Source of the DNA: Chitinophagaceae bacterium
GTDB taxonomy: Bacteria > Bacteroidota > Bacteroidia > Chitinophagales > Chitinophagaceae
Assembly: GCA_019745155.1 (NCBI GenBank)
Contig: JAIETM010000009.1
Span: 1 to 64,000, forward strand
Direction of reading: 5' to 3'
DNA length: 64,000 bases
Part shown: piece after piece, positions 34,406 to 41,907 of the stretch
Layout: the number at the start of each line of letters is the position of its first letter
Numbering within the stretch: position 1 is the first letter of the stretch
Translations under genes and position numbers: made by a program
The notes under the pieces: model-generated
Told to the model about the DNA's origin: nothing
Database searches by the model: none
Seen by the model: only the letters and a program-made list of their open reading frames with translations

Positions 34406-34615
34406 TTGGGATTTTTGTCAACCACATATTTTAAGAATCTAGCTTACTTTTTTAAAAAGTATTTTCTATCATTAATAGGACTTTCACCTTCGTTGATCCA
34501 AAGGATAAGACTGCTGAAAAATTTATTACTATCAGGAGTAAATACTTTTTCAATTTTGGGTTTAGGGTTTTACTTATTAATATTTTTATTGGGTGATACT
34601 GTTAGAATGATCTAA
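34406..34615 (+). pseudogene. Possible remnant of an AraC-type regulator
   Basis: A 69-codon frame beginning with TTG whose translation resembles a decayed AraC DNA-binding segment: STTYFKN..FFKKYF, then GLSPS, IQRIRLLKNLLLSG and TFSILGLGF. Real AraC proteins have the same order around their first helix-turn-helix with extra residues between the blocks. There is no upstream ligand domain, the start is doubtful, and the 3' end overlaps the neighbouring convergent gene by 14 bp. It may instead be a chance frame; the resemblance was judged by eye. Confidence 0.25.
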
Positions 34616-35201
34616 CCGGCCTTACACGCATTACCGTTCTTTTTTCTCCTCCATTTTTTGCACCGTTTCCAAATTCTACATATGAAGCACCCATATTTCC
34701 TCCTGCTATATCCGTTGAACTCCAGTATGGTCGCGAAACTGTTCCAGTACCAAAACCACCAATCTTGTCTTTATTCAAAAACAACCTATGTAACTCTCCT
34801 AAACTTGGCAGAAACCAGTCCTTATACCCGCCACCGCTATAATTTCTACAAGCAAGCGCAGCGTAAGATCCATCACCAACCGACTTTATGATTGTATTTG
34901 TATTTGCTGCACCGGAACCAATAGCTGTGTCTGTAGCACCTGTAAATATGTACGTATTGTTAAGCCAAGGATATCCTATAGGCAAATCTGCCTCTGAAGT
35001 GATTAAGCCATGCTGCACATTTGGATCATAGCCTGGGTCATTTGACTGGAGTATGTATGCAACCACCCCACCTCCATATGCTTGACCAACTTTAACTGTT
35101 ACAGAGGACGGTGCTTTTTTCTTACATCCTATAAATAGAGGCAATAGAATCGATAATAATCCTATTGTGAATTTGGTTCTATTCTTTATCATGTATGTCA
35201 T
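34602..35201 (-). CDS. DUF1566-type lipoprotein
   Basis: 199 residues with a lipoprotein signal ending LFIGC (Cys about 26). The body has the DUF1566/Lcl C-terminal pattern: GGGVVAYILQS, HGLITSEADLP, GDGSYAALACRNYSGGGYKDWFLPSLGELHRLF, RPYWSSTDI and a final arginine-rich strand VMRVRPVRSF. This C-type-lectin-like fold is found in surface adhesion or carbohydrate-recognition proteins. It is divergent from paralogue B at 35458 across 256 bp, mirroring the lipoprotein and paralogue A pair at 17-19 kb. Confidence 0.75.
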   Translation of the reverse strand: MTYMIKNRTKFTIGLLSILLPLFIGCKKKAPSSVTVKVGQAYGGGVVAYILQSNDPGYDPNVQHGLITSEADLPIGYPWLNNTYIFTGATDTAIGSGAANTNTIIKSVGDGSYAALACRNYSGGGYKDWFLPSLGELHRLFLNKDKIGGFGTGTVSRPYWSSTDIAGGNMGASYVEFGNGAKNGGEKRTVMRVRPVRSF

Positions 35202-35445
35202 AATATTTTAGTGCTGAAAAGATGAGCGCAGATTCAAGAACTACCCCCGTTGAGCTCTATTATCCGCACTCATCGACATGTAATAAACTGCCTTCAAATG
35301 AAAAAAAACATAATACAAATCATCTATTAGGTAAGGAATTACCTATAGCGTCTAATTCAGTTTAATTAGTACATTATGAGCATATTACGATTTCGGTTTT
35401 TACTTAATTTGTTGAGGCCGTTTCGTGATACGGATGATATAATCA

Positions 35446-35453
35446 TACTTTTG
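35446..35453 (+). promoter_or_regulatory. Promoter core of paralogue B, nearly leaderless
   Basis: TACTTTTG is an exact match to the Bacteroidota -7 element TAnnTTTG. It ends 4 bp before the ATG at 35458, so transcription would begin at or next to the start codon and the mRNA would be leaderless or nearly so. Confidence 0.5.
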
Positions 35454-35457
35454 TGAT

Positions 35458-36867
35458 ATGATTTTTCGGTATACAATACTGTCCCTATTATTTACACTAA
35501 CTGCAGTCATCGGCTTTGGACAAAAGAACCTTCTAAGGTTTTTGCAGGCAGATACTGCATATACTGTTATAAAGGGCATCGACGTTCAGAATAAACTTAT
35601 CACCCTTCCGCAAGAGCTAAACTGTGAGACTAGTAGGCACCATTATATAGTTAGAAAGGGGCAGCTTTTTATTCAGGTGGATGGATCAGGTAAGTTATTT
35701 CAGGTAGATAGCTCAACCTTAGCTCCCATTCGCCTCGACAAAACCTGTTATGAGGGGTACAATTTCCTCGCTTATAACTTCAATTGGAAAGACCGTTTCT
35801 ACAGTGTTGGTGGCTGGGGCTTCTGGAAGTATGATGGAGGAATTCGATATTTCGAAGAGGCCAGTAGAGAATGGTCTATTATTCCCACAAACAGACGAGT
35901 TCCTGTTGCTCAGGTTATCAACTCACTTGGATGGCTGGATAAGGTCGATGAGAAATATTATATGATCTATAGTAAAGACGATGACTTCTATCTAAAAAAC
36001 CACGAAAAAGACCACGATTCCATATTTGTTCAATGTCTCGACCTTAAACGCATGACATGGTGGGATGAGCCTAAGTATCTTATAGCAGATAACCCTTTGA
36101 TAACAGGAAATACATTCAGAAAAATTATTCCAACATCAATGGGTCTTTTAGTAGAAGCTTGGAATAAATTTCAATTATTTGATTTTAAAGATAATAAGGT
36201 ATACACACTACCAGATAATAAAGGTGCCGCTATAGCTGCATTAACAACGAGAACACATCACGGATTTTTTATTCAACGCAACCAAGACCTTTATATCTAC
36301 GATCCATTGAAAGATTCAGTGAGTCCGCTGATTATTTCAAAGAAGGACTTTCTTAAGAAAACACAACCCATGTATACAACTCAAAGGGCGACTTTGGTAA
36401 GAGATCGCTGGATGATAAGTTTATTAATCATTATAGGCGGGTTGGTTATTCTGATTTCAACACTTTTATATAAGTATAGAAAACTGCTAAAAAGCTCTAA
36501 AGGTGTTATTATCCAAGAAAATCAAGGTGAGCCTATTCAGTTTAATCGCTCCCTCTCATTTGAAGAAAATCTAACATCCCAAGAGTTAGCGGTATTTGAA
36601 TTGCTGATTGATAATTCATCAAATAACAAGCTAACTTCAATTGATGAGATCAACAGGGTATTAGGTACTAAAAACAAGGATATTGCAGTTCAGAAAAATA
36701 TACGATCCGAAGTTCTGCAGAGTTTGAATGAGCGATTTCAGATTTATAGTACAACCAGCGACCTATTGGTTGAACGTGAACGTGCGGAATTTGATAAAAG
36801 AATATATCTGTATAAGATAAATGCTGCCTACCTCTTCAAGTTCAAGTCGAAGCGGTCAGGTGCTTAG
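35458..36867 (+). CDS. Single-pass membrane protein, paralogue B of an unnamed family
   Basis: 469 residues, same plan as 18299-19714. A signal peptide ends near GFGQ. The extracytoplasmic region has matching blocks (QVDGSGKLFQVD, YEGYNFLAYNF, YSVGGWGFWKYDGGIRYF, RRVPV). One membrane helix lies at about 318-339. The cytoplasmic tail has LTSQELAVFELLI, DEINRVLGTKNKDIAVQKNIRSEVLQSLNERF and LVERERAEFDKRIYLYKI. The blocks GGxGxW and R-E-x-DKR-x-x-Y are shared with paralogue A. The tail may be a helix-turn-helix output domain. It faces a DUF1566 lipoprotein gene. A sensor of envelope state that controls the neighbouring lipoprotein is inference; no published family comes to mind. Confidence 0.55.
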   Translation: MIFRYTILSLLFTLTAVIGFGQKNLLRFLQADTAYTVIKGIDVQNKLITLPQELNCETSRHHYIVRKGQLFIQVDGSGKLFQVDSSTLAPIRLDKTCYEGYNFLAYNFNWKDRFYSVGGWGFWKYDGGIRYFEEASREWSIIPTNRRVPVAQVINSLGWLDKVDEKYYMIYSKDDDFYLKNHEKDHDSIFVQCLDLKRMTWWDEPKYLIADNPLITGNTFRKIIPTSMGLLVEAWNKFQLFDFKDNKVYTLPDNKGAAIAALTTRTHHGFFIQRNQDLYIYDPLKDSVSPLIISKKDFLKKTQPMYTTQRATLVRDRWMISLLIIIGGLVILISTLLYKYRKLLKSSKGVIIQENQGEPIQFNRSLSFEENLTSQELAVFELLIDNSSNNKLTSIDEINRVLGTKNKDIAVQKNIRSEVLQSLNERFQIYSTTSDLLVERERAEFDKRIYLYKINAAYLFKFKSKRSGA

Positions 36868-37005
36868 TCTTAATTTAAAGAATGTTCTTAAAAACAACGA
36901 TTTATTGCGACACTCTAATTACTACACACCTAATTATTTGATTTTCATAGAATTATTATTTCACAAAGTGAATTATAGCTGCATCTTTCGTCAATAAGGG
37001 GAGCA

Positions 37006-37037
37006 AACCCCCGACAAGTAATTGTTGGGGGGGGGTT
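37006..37037 (+). terminator. Hairpin with a run of nine G after paralogue B
   Basis: CCCCCGACAA-GTAA-TTGTTGGGGG can form a strong stem in the 3' region of paralogue B, without a T tail on the plus strand. The G9 homopolymer (37027-37035) could vary in length. The stem resembles that of the terminator at 40221-40246. Confidence 0.45.
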
Positions 37038-37068
37038 AGGAGAACCTTATCAGAATTGATACTATATC

Positions 37069-37229
37069 GCCCTTACAGGGCTTAATTGATCACACTAATC
37101 ATTCTATTAAGATAGCGCCCCTCCGGGGCTAATCACGAATTTGCACTTCACTAAAAGATCATGCTCCGTAGGAGCAATATATACTTAGAAAGGTATTACA
37201 GCTTTATCTGATTTAAGCTCCATAGGAGC
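37069..37229. repeat. Row of four REP-like mini-hairpins
   Basis: Four short GC-rich hairpins in AT-rich DNA: GCCCT-TAC-AGGGC (37069-37081), GCCCC-TCC-GGGGC (37117-37129), TGCTCC-GTA-GGAGCA (37162-37176) and GCTCC-ATA-GGAGC (37217-37229). All have 5-6 bp stems and 3-base loops, are spaced 45-55 bp apart, and have similar flanks. The last ends five bases before the stop codon of the IS200-like transposase. This is the layout of REP sequences with their REP-associated tyrosine transposase. Confidence 0.65.
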
Positions 37230-37233
37230 GATA

Positions 37234-37695
37234 TTAATCAATCCAGTCAAAAAGGTATTTTCCATTATAAGACACAGCAAAGTCTTTCAAAAACTGCAGA
37301 TACTCCTGTTTGAAACTTTGCTTTGCATGATGTAATTCCTGATTATTGATATAGTCTATAACTACATCCAACTGCGAGCTTGCATACGAAAACACACCAA
37401 ATCCCTCTTGCCATTGAAATCGTCCAGAGACAAACCCTCTTTCATTAATCCATTTTGAAGAACTAGCCTTTATATCTCTCACTAGATCAGCAATAGTAAT
37501 ACTGGGTTTAACACTGATTAATATATGAATATGATCTGCAACCCCTCCTACTGCGTATACTTTTTGACCTTTTGCATTAACAATACCGCAGATGTATCTG
37601 TACAATTCATCTCGCCACGACTTTGCGATTAGGCTCTGACGTCCTTTTACAGCAAAAATAACCTGCACATAAATTTGAGCATATGTATTCGCCAT
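37234..37695 (-). CDS. REP-associated tyrosine transposase (IS200-like, Y1)
   Basis: 153 residues from ATG 37695 (MANTYAQ; an upstream ATG at 37719 is possible). The HUH motif is DHIHIL (H55, H57) and the single catalytic tyrosine is Y115 in VVIDYINNQELHH. This matches Y1 relaxase-like transposases that cut and rejoin single strands at hairpins. Full length and intact motifs suggest activity. Four hairpins of matching design lie immediately beyond its 3' end. It is not flanked by clear IS200 ends, which fits a domesticated RAYT. Confidence 0.88.
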   Translation of the reverse strand: MANTYAQIYVQVIFAVKGRQSLIAKSWRDELYRYICGIVNAKGQKVYAVGGVADHIHILISVKPSITIADLVRDIKASSSKWINERGFVSGRFQWQEGFGVFSYASSQLDVVIDYINNQELHHAKQSFKQEYLQFLKDFAVSYNGKYLFDWID

Positions 37696-37843
37696 TCCTT
37701 GCTCATTATAGATACACATATCAATTGTAAAGCATAGCTGAGCTGCACAATTGTCCTCCCCCTAAATTAAATCTAGAATAATTTTAAGCCAAGACACACA
37801 AATCACCTCCGGCTATAATACTTCAACTTTCACACTACCACCC

Positions 37844-38137
37844 CTACACCAAATGCTCTAACTGTTGGAAAACAGGGATCAGTGATTTACCCTTTTCAGT
37901 AAGGTTGTACTCTATATGCAAAGGCTTTAGCTTAATCACTTTTTTCTCCAGCAAACCAAACTCTTCCAACTCTTTTAAGGCAACAGCAATAGATTGTTTA
38001 TTTGATCCTTCTATTTGTCGCAATAAAGTATTGAACCGAATAGAACCATTTAAGGCAATACGAAAAATCTGCGGCTTCCATTTTCCTGAAAGCATTTTCA
38101 ACAACCCCTCTACCGGACAAGTATTTTCACTTTCCAT
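37844..38137 (-). CDS. HxlR family transcriptional regulator
   Basis: 97 residues from ATG 38137. The family pattern is complete: CPVEGLLKMLSGKWKPQIFRIAL, RFNTLLRQIEGSNKQSIAVALKELEEFGLLEKK, and the wing HIEYNLTEKGKSLIPVF. HxlR proteins are small MarR-like repressors or activators, often responding to aldehydes or thiol stress through the N-terminal cysteine (C7 here). It is divergent from the DsbA-like gene across 105 bp that contain a palindrome. Confidence 0.9.
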   Translation of the reverse strand: MESENTCPVEGLLKMLSGKWKPQIFRIALNGSIRFNTLLRQIEGSNKQSIAVALKELEEFGLLEKKVIKLKPLHIEYNLTEKGKSLIPVFQQLEHLV

Positions 38138-38146
38138 ATCACTTCT

Positions 38147-38170
38147 ATTAGTCAAGTTTTTCTGACTAAT
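38147..38170. promoter_or_regulatory. Inverted repeat between hxlR and the DsbA-like gene
   Basis: ATTAGTCA (38147-38154) and TGACTAAT (38163-38170) are perfect 8-bp arms with an 8-bp gap, 10 bp upstream of the hxlR start in the divergent promoter region. It is a good candidate for the HxlR operator controlling both genes. Confidence 0.55.
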
Positions 38171-38242
38171 TGTTTATGCAAGTAGCCAGCGAGAACTTTG
38201 TGCAATAAAATTAATCAATAATCAAAGAGCGGGGAGTTAAAA

Positions 38243-39160
38243 ATGAATCAACAAGTAAACAATCCATTACTGTGTGATATTGAAACAGGCATTTGTGCCA
38301 TTCCAGACAACAACAATACAACTGAAGCTATAAAGATTATAGCGAAGCCAAAACCGATTCAACTAGTATACTTCACAGATCCAATATGCTCTTCTTGCTG
38401 GGGTATTGAGCCACAACTACGCAAACTCAAACTTCAGTACGGTCATGTAATAGACATACAATACAAAATGGGCGGTTTACTACCCGACTGGAGTTATAAT
38501 AGTGGTGGTATCAGTAAGCCAGCTGATGTAGCGCATCATTGGGATGAAGTAAGCGTCTATTACGATATGCCTATTGACGGTGATCTTTGGCTAGAAGATC
38601 CGTTAGCATCTTCTTTTCCTCCTTCTATCGCTTTCAAAGCAGCCGAAATGCAAGACCATATAAAAGCCATTGCATTTTTACGCAAGCTGAAAGAACTGGT
38701 GTTTATACAAAAGAAAAATATTGCAAAGTGGGAACAGATCGAGGTGGCGGCACTAGCCGTAGGACTAAACATAGATCAACTGAAGCAAGACTATGCAGGA
38801 CAAGCCAATCAATTATTCTCAGCAGACCTTACACTAGCAAAACAATGGGGCGTTAGAGGCTTTCCTACTATGTTTTTTATGCATGAATCTGGAAAGCAAG
38901 AAATCGTTTACGGTGCAAGACCTTATAGCACTTTTGAAAAAGCGATACAAACATTGGATAGCTGCATCAAGCCTAATACTTACGAAGCTAATTGGGAAAA
39001 CCTTTTCTCCATCTATCCTACCCTTACTGCTCGTGAGTTTGCAGAATTATCCGGTATGCCCAGAAATCAAGTAGATAAATATTTACAGACATTAGTGAAC
39101 AATGGAAATTTGGGGCACATTGATACCAAACATGGGAAATTATGGTTTAAGAAAGACTAG
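38243..39160 (+). CDS. DsbA/FrnE-like thiol oxidoreductase with C-terminal winged helix
   Basis: 305 residues, no signal peptide. The thioredoxin-like core has the active site CSSC in YFTDPICSSCWGIEPQ (near residue 53), a helical insert, and the cis-Pro strand WGVRGFPTMFF near 210. This resembles the cytosolic FrnE/SpxH branch of the DsbA superfamily. Residues about 255-305 look like a winged helix (LTAREFAELSGMPRNQVDKYLQTLVNNGNLGHIDTKHGKLWF). It is divergent from HxlR, which probably controls it. Whether it acts as a disulfide isomerase or as a proteolysis adaptor like SpxH is open. Confidence 0.8.
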   Translation: MNQQVNNPLLCDIETGICAIPDNNNTTEAIKIIAKPKPIQLVYFTDPICSSCWGIEPQLRKLKLQYGHVIDIQYKMGGLLPDWSYNSGGISKPADVAHHWDEVSVYYDMPIDGDLWLEDPLASSFPPSIAFKAAEMQDHIKAIAFLRKLKELVFIQKKNIAKWEQIEVAALAVGLNIDQLKQDYAGQANQLFSADLTLAKQWGVRGFPTMFFMHESGKQEIVYGARPYSTFEKAIQTLDSCIKPNTYEANWENLFSIYPTLTAREFAELSGMPRNQVDKYLQTLVNNGNLGHIDTKHGKLWFKKD

Positions 39161-39294
39161 TATTGCTTCACCGCTGATAGATATGCAGCATACATTATAG
39201 GATTGTATATACATACCAAAAGAACAAATGCTACTAAATAGTACATACAGAATTTGTTTTATCTTGTTTGTGTTCAGCAAACACCTACACAAAC

Positions 39295-40161
39295 ATGACT
39301 GAAACCCAAAAGAGAATCATCAAAAAGCTGCGTTGGATTATCTATCCACTAGCTGGCTTAATGATCCTGGATTTTATTCTTCGATTTTTTAGCAATTCGC
39401 CATTAGATACCAATAAACAAAGTTTTCAGCTGCTGGAATGGCTAGACCAAGCTATTTGGATAATCGTTTTTGTTGTAGTGGGCGTTGGTGTTTTGGCATT
39501 GATACTTCAATTCTTCTCAGCACTGTTTCGCAAAGATGCAGATGCTTACGAAGCAGCAAAAGCCAAACGCTTAATTGTTATCAACCAACCGAACCAATTG
39601 GCAGGAAGCATTATTCTGTGGGTAATTGCATTAGGCTTTACAATTTTTGGTAACCTCCTATTATTTGCGCCCGATATGATTCTAGATGAAGAGGTGCGTA
39701 GTGAAATTGAGTTTTCAGAAAAGATCATTTTTGGCTTCTTCTACATCATTGCACATTTCCTGGCAATTGTATTCGGACTAAGACTATTCAAAGGCATGCC
39801 ACCTGTTTTCATTGCCACTGAAAAAGGCTTTTGCTATGAACCTGCGGGCATTAGTAGTGGATGGATTTTATGGAAAGATGTTGTTGAAGTAAGAGAAAGT
39901 ACGGTGCTCTATGGCTCATCAGTAACAAATGGACCAAGAACAATGCCTGTACTTGGTATTAAATTAATTGACCCAGAAACGTATAATGCTAAAGCATTTG
40001 TTCCTTTACTTCGAAAGCTGGTAAACGTGGGACAAAAATTTAATAATTATCAAACTGAAGGTGTAGGCGATATCCTGATCAGACCGGAGGATTTAGGCAC
40101 CAACTATGATCAGGTTAAAGCAATATTTGAGCAATACACAAGGAAGACAATACGCCTCTAG
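39295..40161 (+). CDS. Membrane protein with PH-like C-terminal part, unknown function
   Basis: 288 residues from ATG 39295. Two N-terminal membrane helices (about 14-33 and 55-80) and two more near 115-135 and 155-180 lead to a soluble C-terminal domain (about 185-288). That domain has strands PPVFIATEKGFCYEPAGISSGWILWKDVVEVRE, the usual look of a bacterial PH-like domain. I cannot assign a function. A strong terminator follows at 40221. Confidence 0.6.
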   Translation: MTETQKRIIKKLRWIIYPLAGLMILDFILRFFSNSPLDTNKQSFQLLEWLDQAIWIIVFVVVGVGVLALILQFFSALFRKDADAYEAAKAKRLIVINQPNQLAGSIILWVIALGFTIFGNLLLFAPDMILDEEVRSEIEFSEKIIFGFFYIIAHFLAIVFGLRLFKGMPPVFIATEKGFCYEPAGISSGWILWKDVVEVRESTVLYGSSVTNGPRTMPVLGIKLIDPETYNAKAFVPLLRKLVNVGQKFNNYQTEGVGDILIRPEDLGTNYDQVKAIFEQYTRKTIRL

Positions 40162-40220
40162 TTTAAGTAGCAGCACACATTTAACACTGATAGATCTATT
40201 TTTCTTCAATATAAGAAGCG

Positions 40221-40253
40221 AACCCCAACAATTGCTTGTTGGGGTTATTATTT
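40221..40253 (+). terminator. Intrinsic terminator after the PH-like membrane protein gene
   Basis: AACCCCAACAA-TTGC-TTGTTGGGGTT is an 11-bp perfect stem followed by ATTATTT. It lies between two convergent genes. Confidence 0.8.
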
Positions 40254-40263
40254 AAGGTAAGGC

Positions 40264-41907
40264 TTATCGTTGGCTGATCGAAACTGTACTTAACAAACCA
40301 TGCGAAGGATCGAACTCAATACGCTCAACTTGATGGCGAATCGGTATGGATACTTTTTGCTGCTTAGCTTTTAACTGTGTTTGTATTTTATGTGGCTGGG
40401 TATCTCCTTTCAAATAATAATGAATTTCAATAGGCGCCTCAAATACAATAGAACTGCTCTGTGTTTGTTCAATATCTACCACCAACTGTTGCTTGCTAGC
40501 ATCAACCTGCCATTGTACTTGTAGAGAAGGAATCACCGGCTGAAACAACCATTGTGCAAAAAATTTTTTCAAATCCTTACCCGAAGCCTTTTCCATCTCT
40601 ACTCGAAACTGTTCTGTGCTTGCGCTAGCATTGAAATAGCGCGCATAATAGGCACGAATACCTTTCTGAAAAGCTTTTTCTCCAATCAGGTTTCTGAGCA
40701 TGTGCAATACCCAAGCACCCTTCTGATAAGTAAGCCCATTGGTTACCTCTTCTAGTTCTGCTGTGCGCGGACTCACAATACTATGATTGGGGAGTTTCTT
40801 TGTTAGATCCAATACTGTTTTTTTGGCTTTTAGCAAACCATCCATATATGCCGCTTTGCCATAAGCATGCTCAATAAACAATAATGTAAAAAATGTGGCA
40901 AACCCTTCACTTAACCATACATCATCCCAGCTGGACTCTGTTACTGCATTACCAAACCACTGATGGGCGATTTCATGAACTACAACATTTCTAGTTCGTT
41001 CGTCTCTTTTGCCATTAACAAGATTCTCTGCATAAAAAATAGCAGAGGAAGTCTCCATACCACCACCCACACTGGGGCTCTGTATATTAGCCAGTTTCTC
41101 ATATGCAAAAGGACCCACATAGTCTGTATAAAAAGACAACACCTGTTTGGTAGGTTCTCTAAAATCATAAAAGCCTTTCTCACGATCTTTTGCGTAAACC
41201 CATGTTTCAATTGACTTATGCTCAAACCGATCCACATAATCAACTGCAAACTCAGCCACACCCAACACAAATAACCAACAGGAAACAGGCACAGCTTGCT
41301 TCCAATGTGTCAACTTCATTCCATTGCCCAACAAAGACTCCTCCAGCAACAAACCATTGGATACTACTTTATATTTTGCAGGCGCTTGTACAATGAACTC
41401 CACTGTTGCTTTATCAGATGGATGATCATAAGTAGGCAACCAATGCCTTGCTCTATTCGGCCAGTTTTCACAAAAAAAACTTCGATCACCGTATTTGGTT
41501 GGCCCAATGCGCAAAGCATCATAAGGAATGCCTCGATACCGAATCACAAGGGTGATTCTTTCACCCGCTTTTGTTGCTGCAGGTAATTGAATCAGGAGTG
41601 CATCGTTTTGGTGTGTATAGTTTAACTGCGATTGGTTGTAATACACAGATTCTACCAGCATTCCCTTTTGCTTTCTGGCTACAGTCTGATTGATGAAGTC
41701 CAACCGGAGTTCTTTAATTCCTCCTTGTTTTAGTAGCACTGTAACACTTGCTTTTCCAATGATCATATCAGTGCTATCTGATAATTGAAGCTCAAAAACA
41801 TAATGCTGAATATCTATCTGCTTATTGATAGGATACAAATCAGCTTTCGCTATAACAGGCAGCAAGCTGGCCAATACAAGGCGCCATACATAAATCAGTC
41901 TCAGCAT
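40264..41907 (-). CDS. M1 family metallopeptidase, secreted, copy 1
   Basis: 547 residues with a signal peptide. The zinc site is HEIAHQW-x17-E (VVHEIAHQWFGNAVTESSWDDVWLSEG), the correct M1 spacing. The exopeptidase motif is GGGMETSS in place of GAMEN. The N-terminal beta domain begins near residue 28 (IDIQHYVFELQLSDSTDMIIGKASV). M1 aminopeptidases remove N-terminal residues from peptides, here probably in the periplasm. Its ATG overlaps the stop of copy 2 (TGATG), so the two are translated together. Confidence 0.9.
   Translation of the reverse strand: MLRLIYVWRLVLASLLPVIAKADLYPINKQIDIQHYVFELQLSDSTDMIIGKASVTVLLKQGGIKELRLDFINQTVARKQKGMLVESVYYNQSQLNYTHQNDALLIQLPAATKAGERITLVIRYRGIPYDALRIGPTKYGDRSFFCENWPNRARHWLPTYDHPSDKATVEFIVQAPAKYKVVSNGLLLEESLLGNGMKLTHWKQAVPVSCWLFVLGVAEFAVDYVDRFEHKSIETWVYAKDREKGFYDFREPTKQVLSFYTDYVGPFAYEKLANIQSPSVGGGMETSSAIFYAENLVNGKRDERTRNVVVHEIAHQWFGNAVTESSWDDVWLSEGFATFFTLLFIEHAYGKAAYMDGLLKAKKTVLDLTKKLPNHSIVSPRTAELEEVTNGLTYQKGAWVLHMLRNLIGEKAFQKGIRAYYARYFNASASTEQFRVEMEKASGKDLKKFFAQWLFQPVIPSLQVQWQVDASKQQLVVDIEQTQSSSIVFEAPIEIHYYLKGDTQPHKIQTQLKAKQQKVSIPIRHQVERIEFDPSHGLLSTVSISQR

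Noticed and set aside
37027-37035. G9 run as a phase-variable tract
   Set aside because: It lies outside coding sequence, after the stop of paralogue B and with no promoter visible around it; variation would have no obvious effect.
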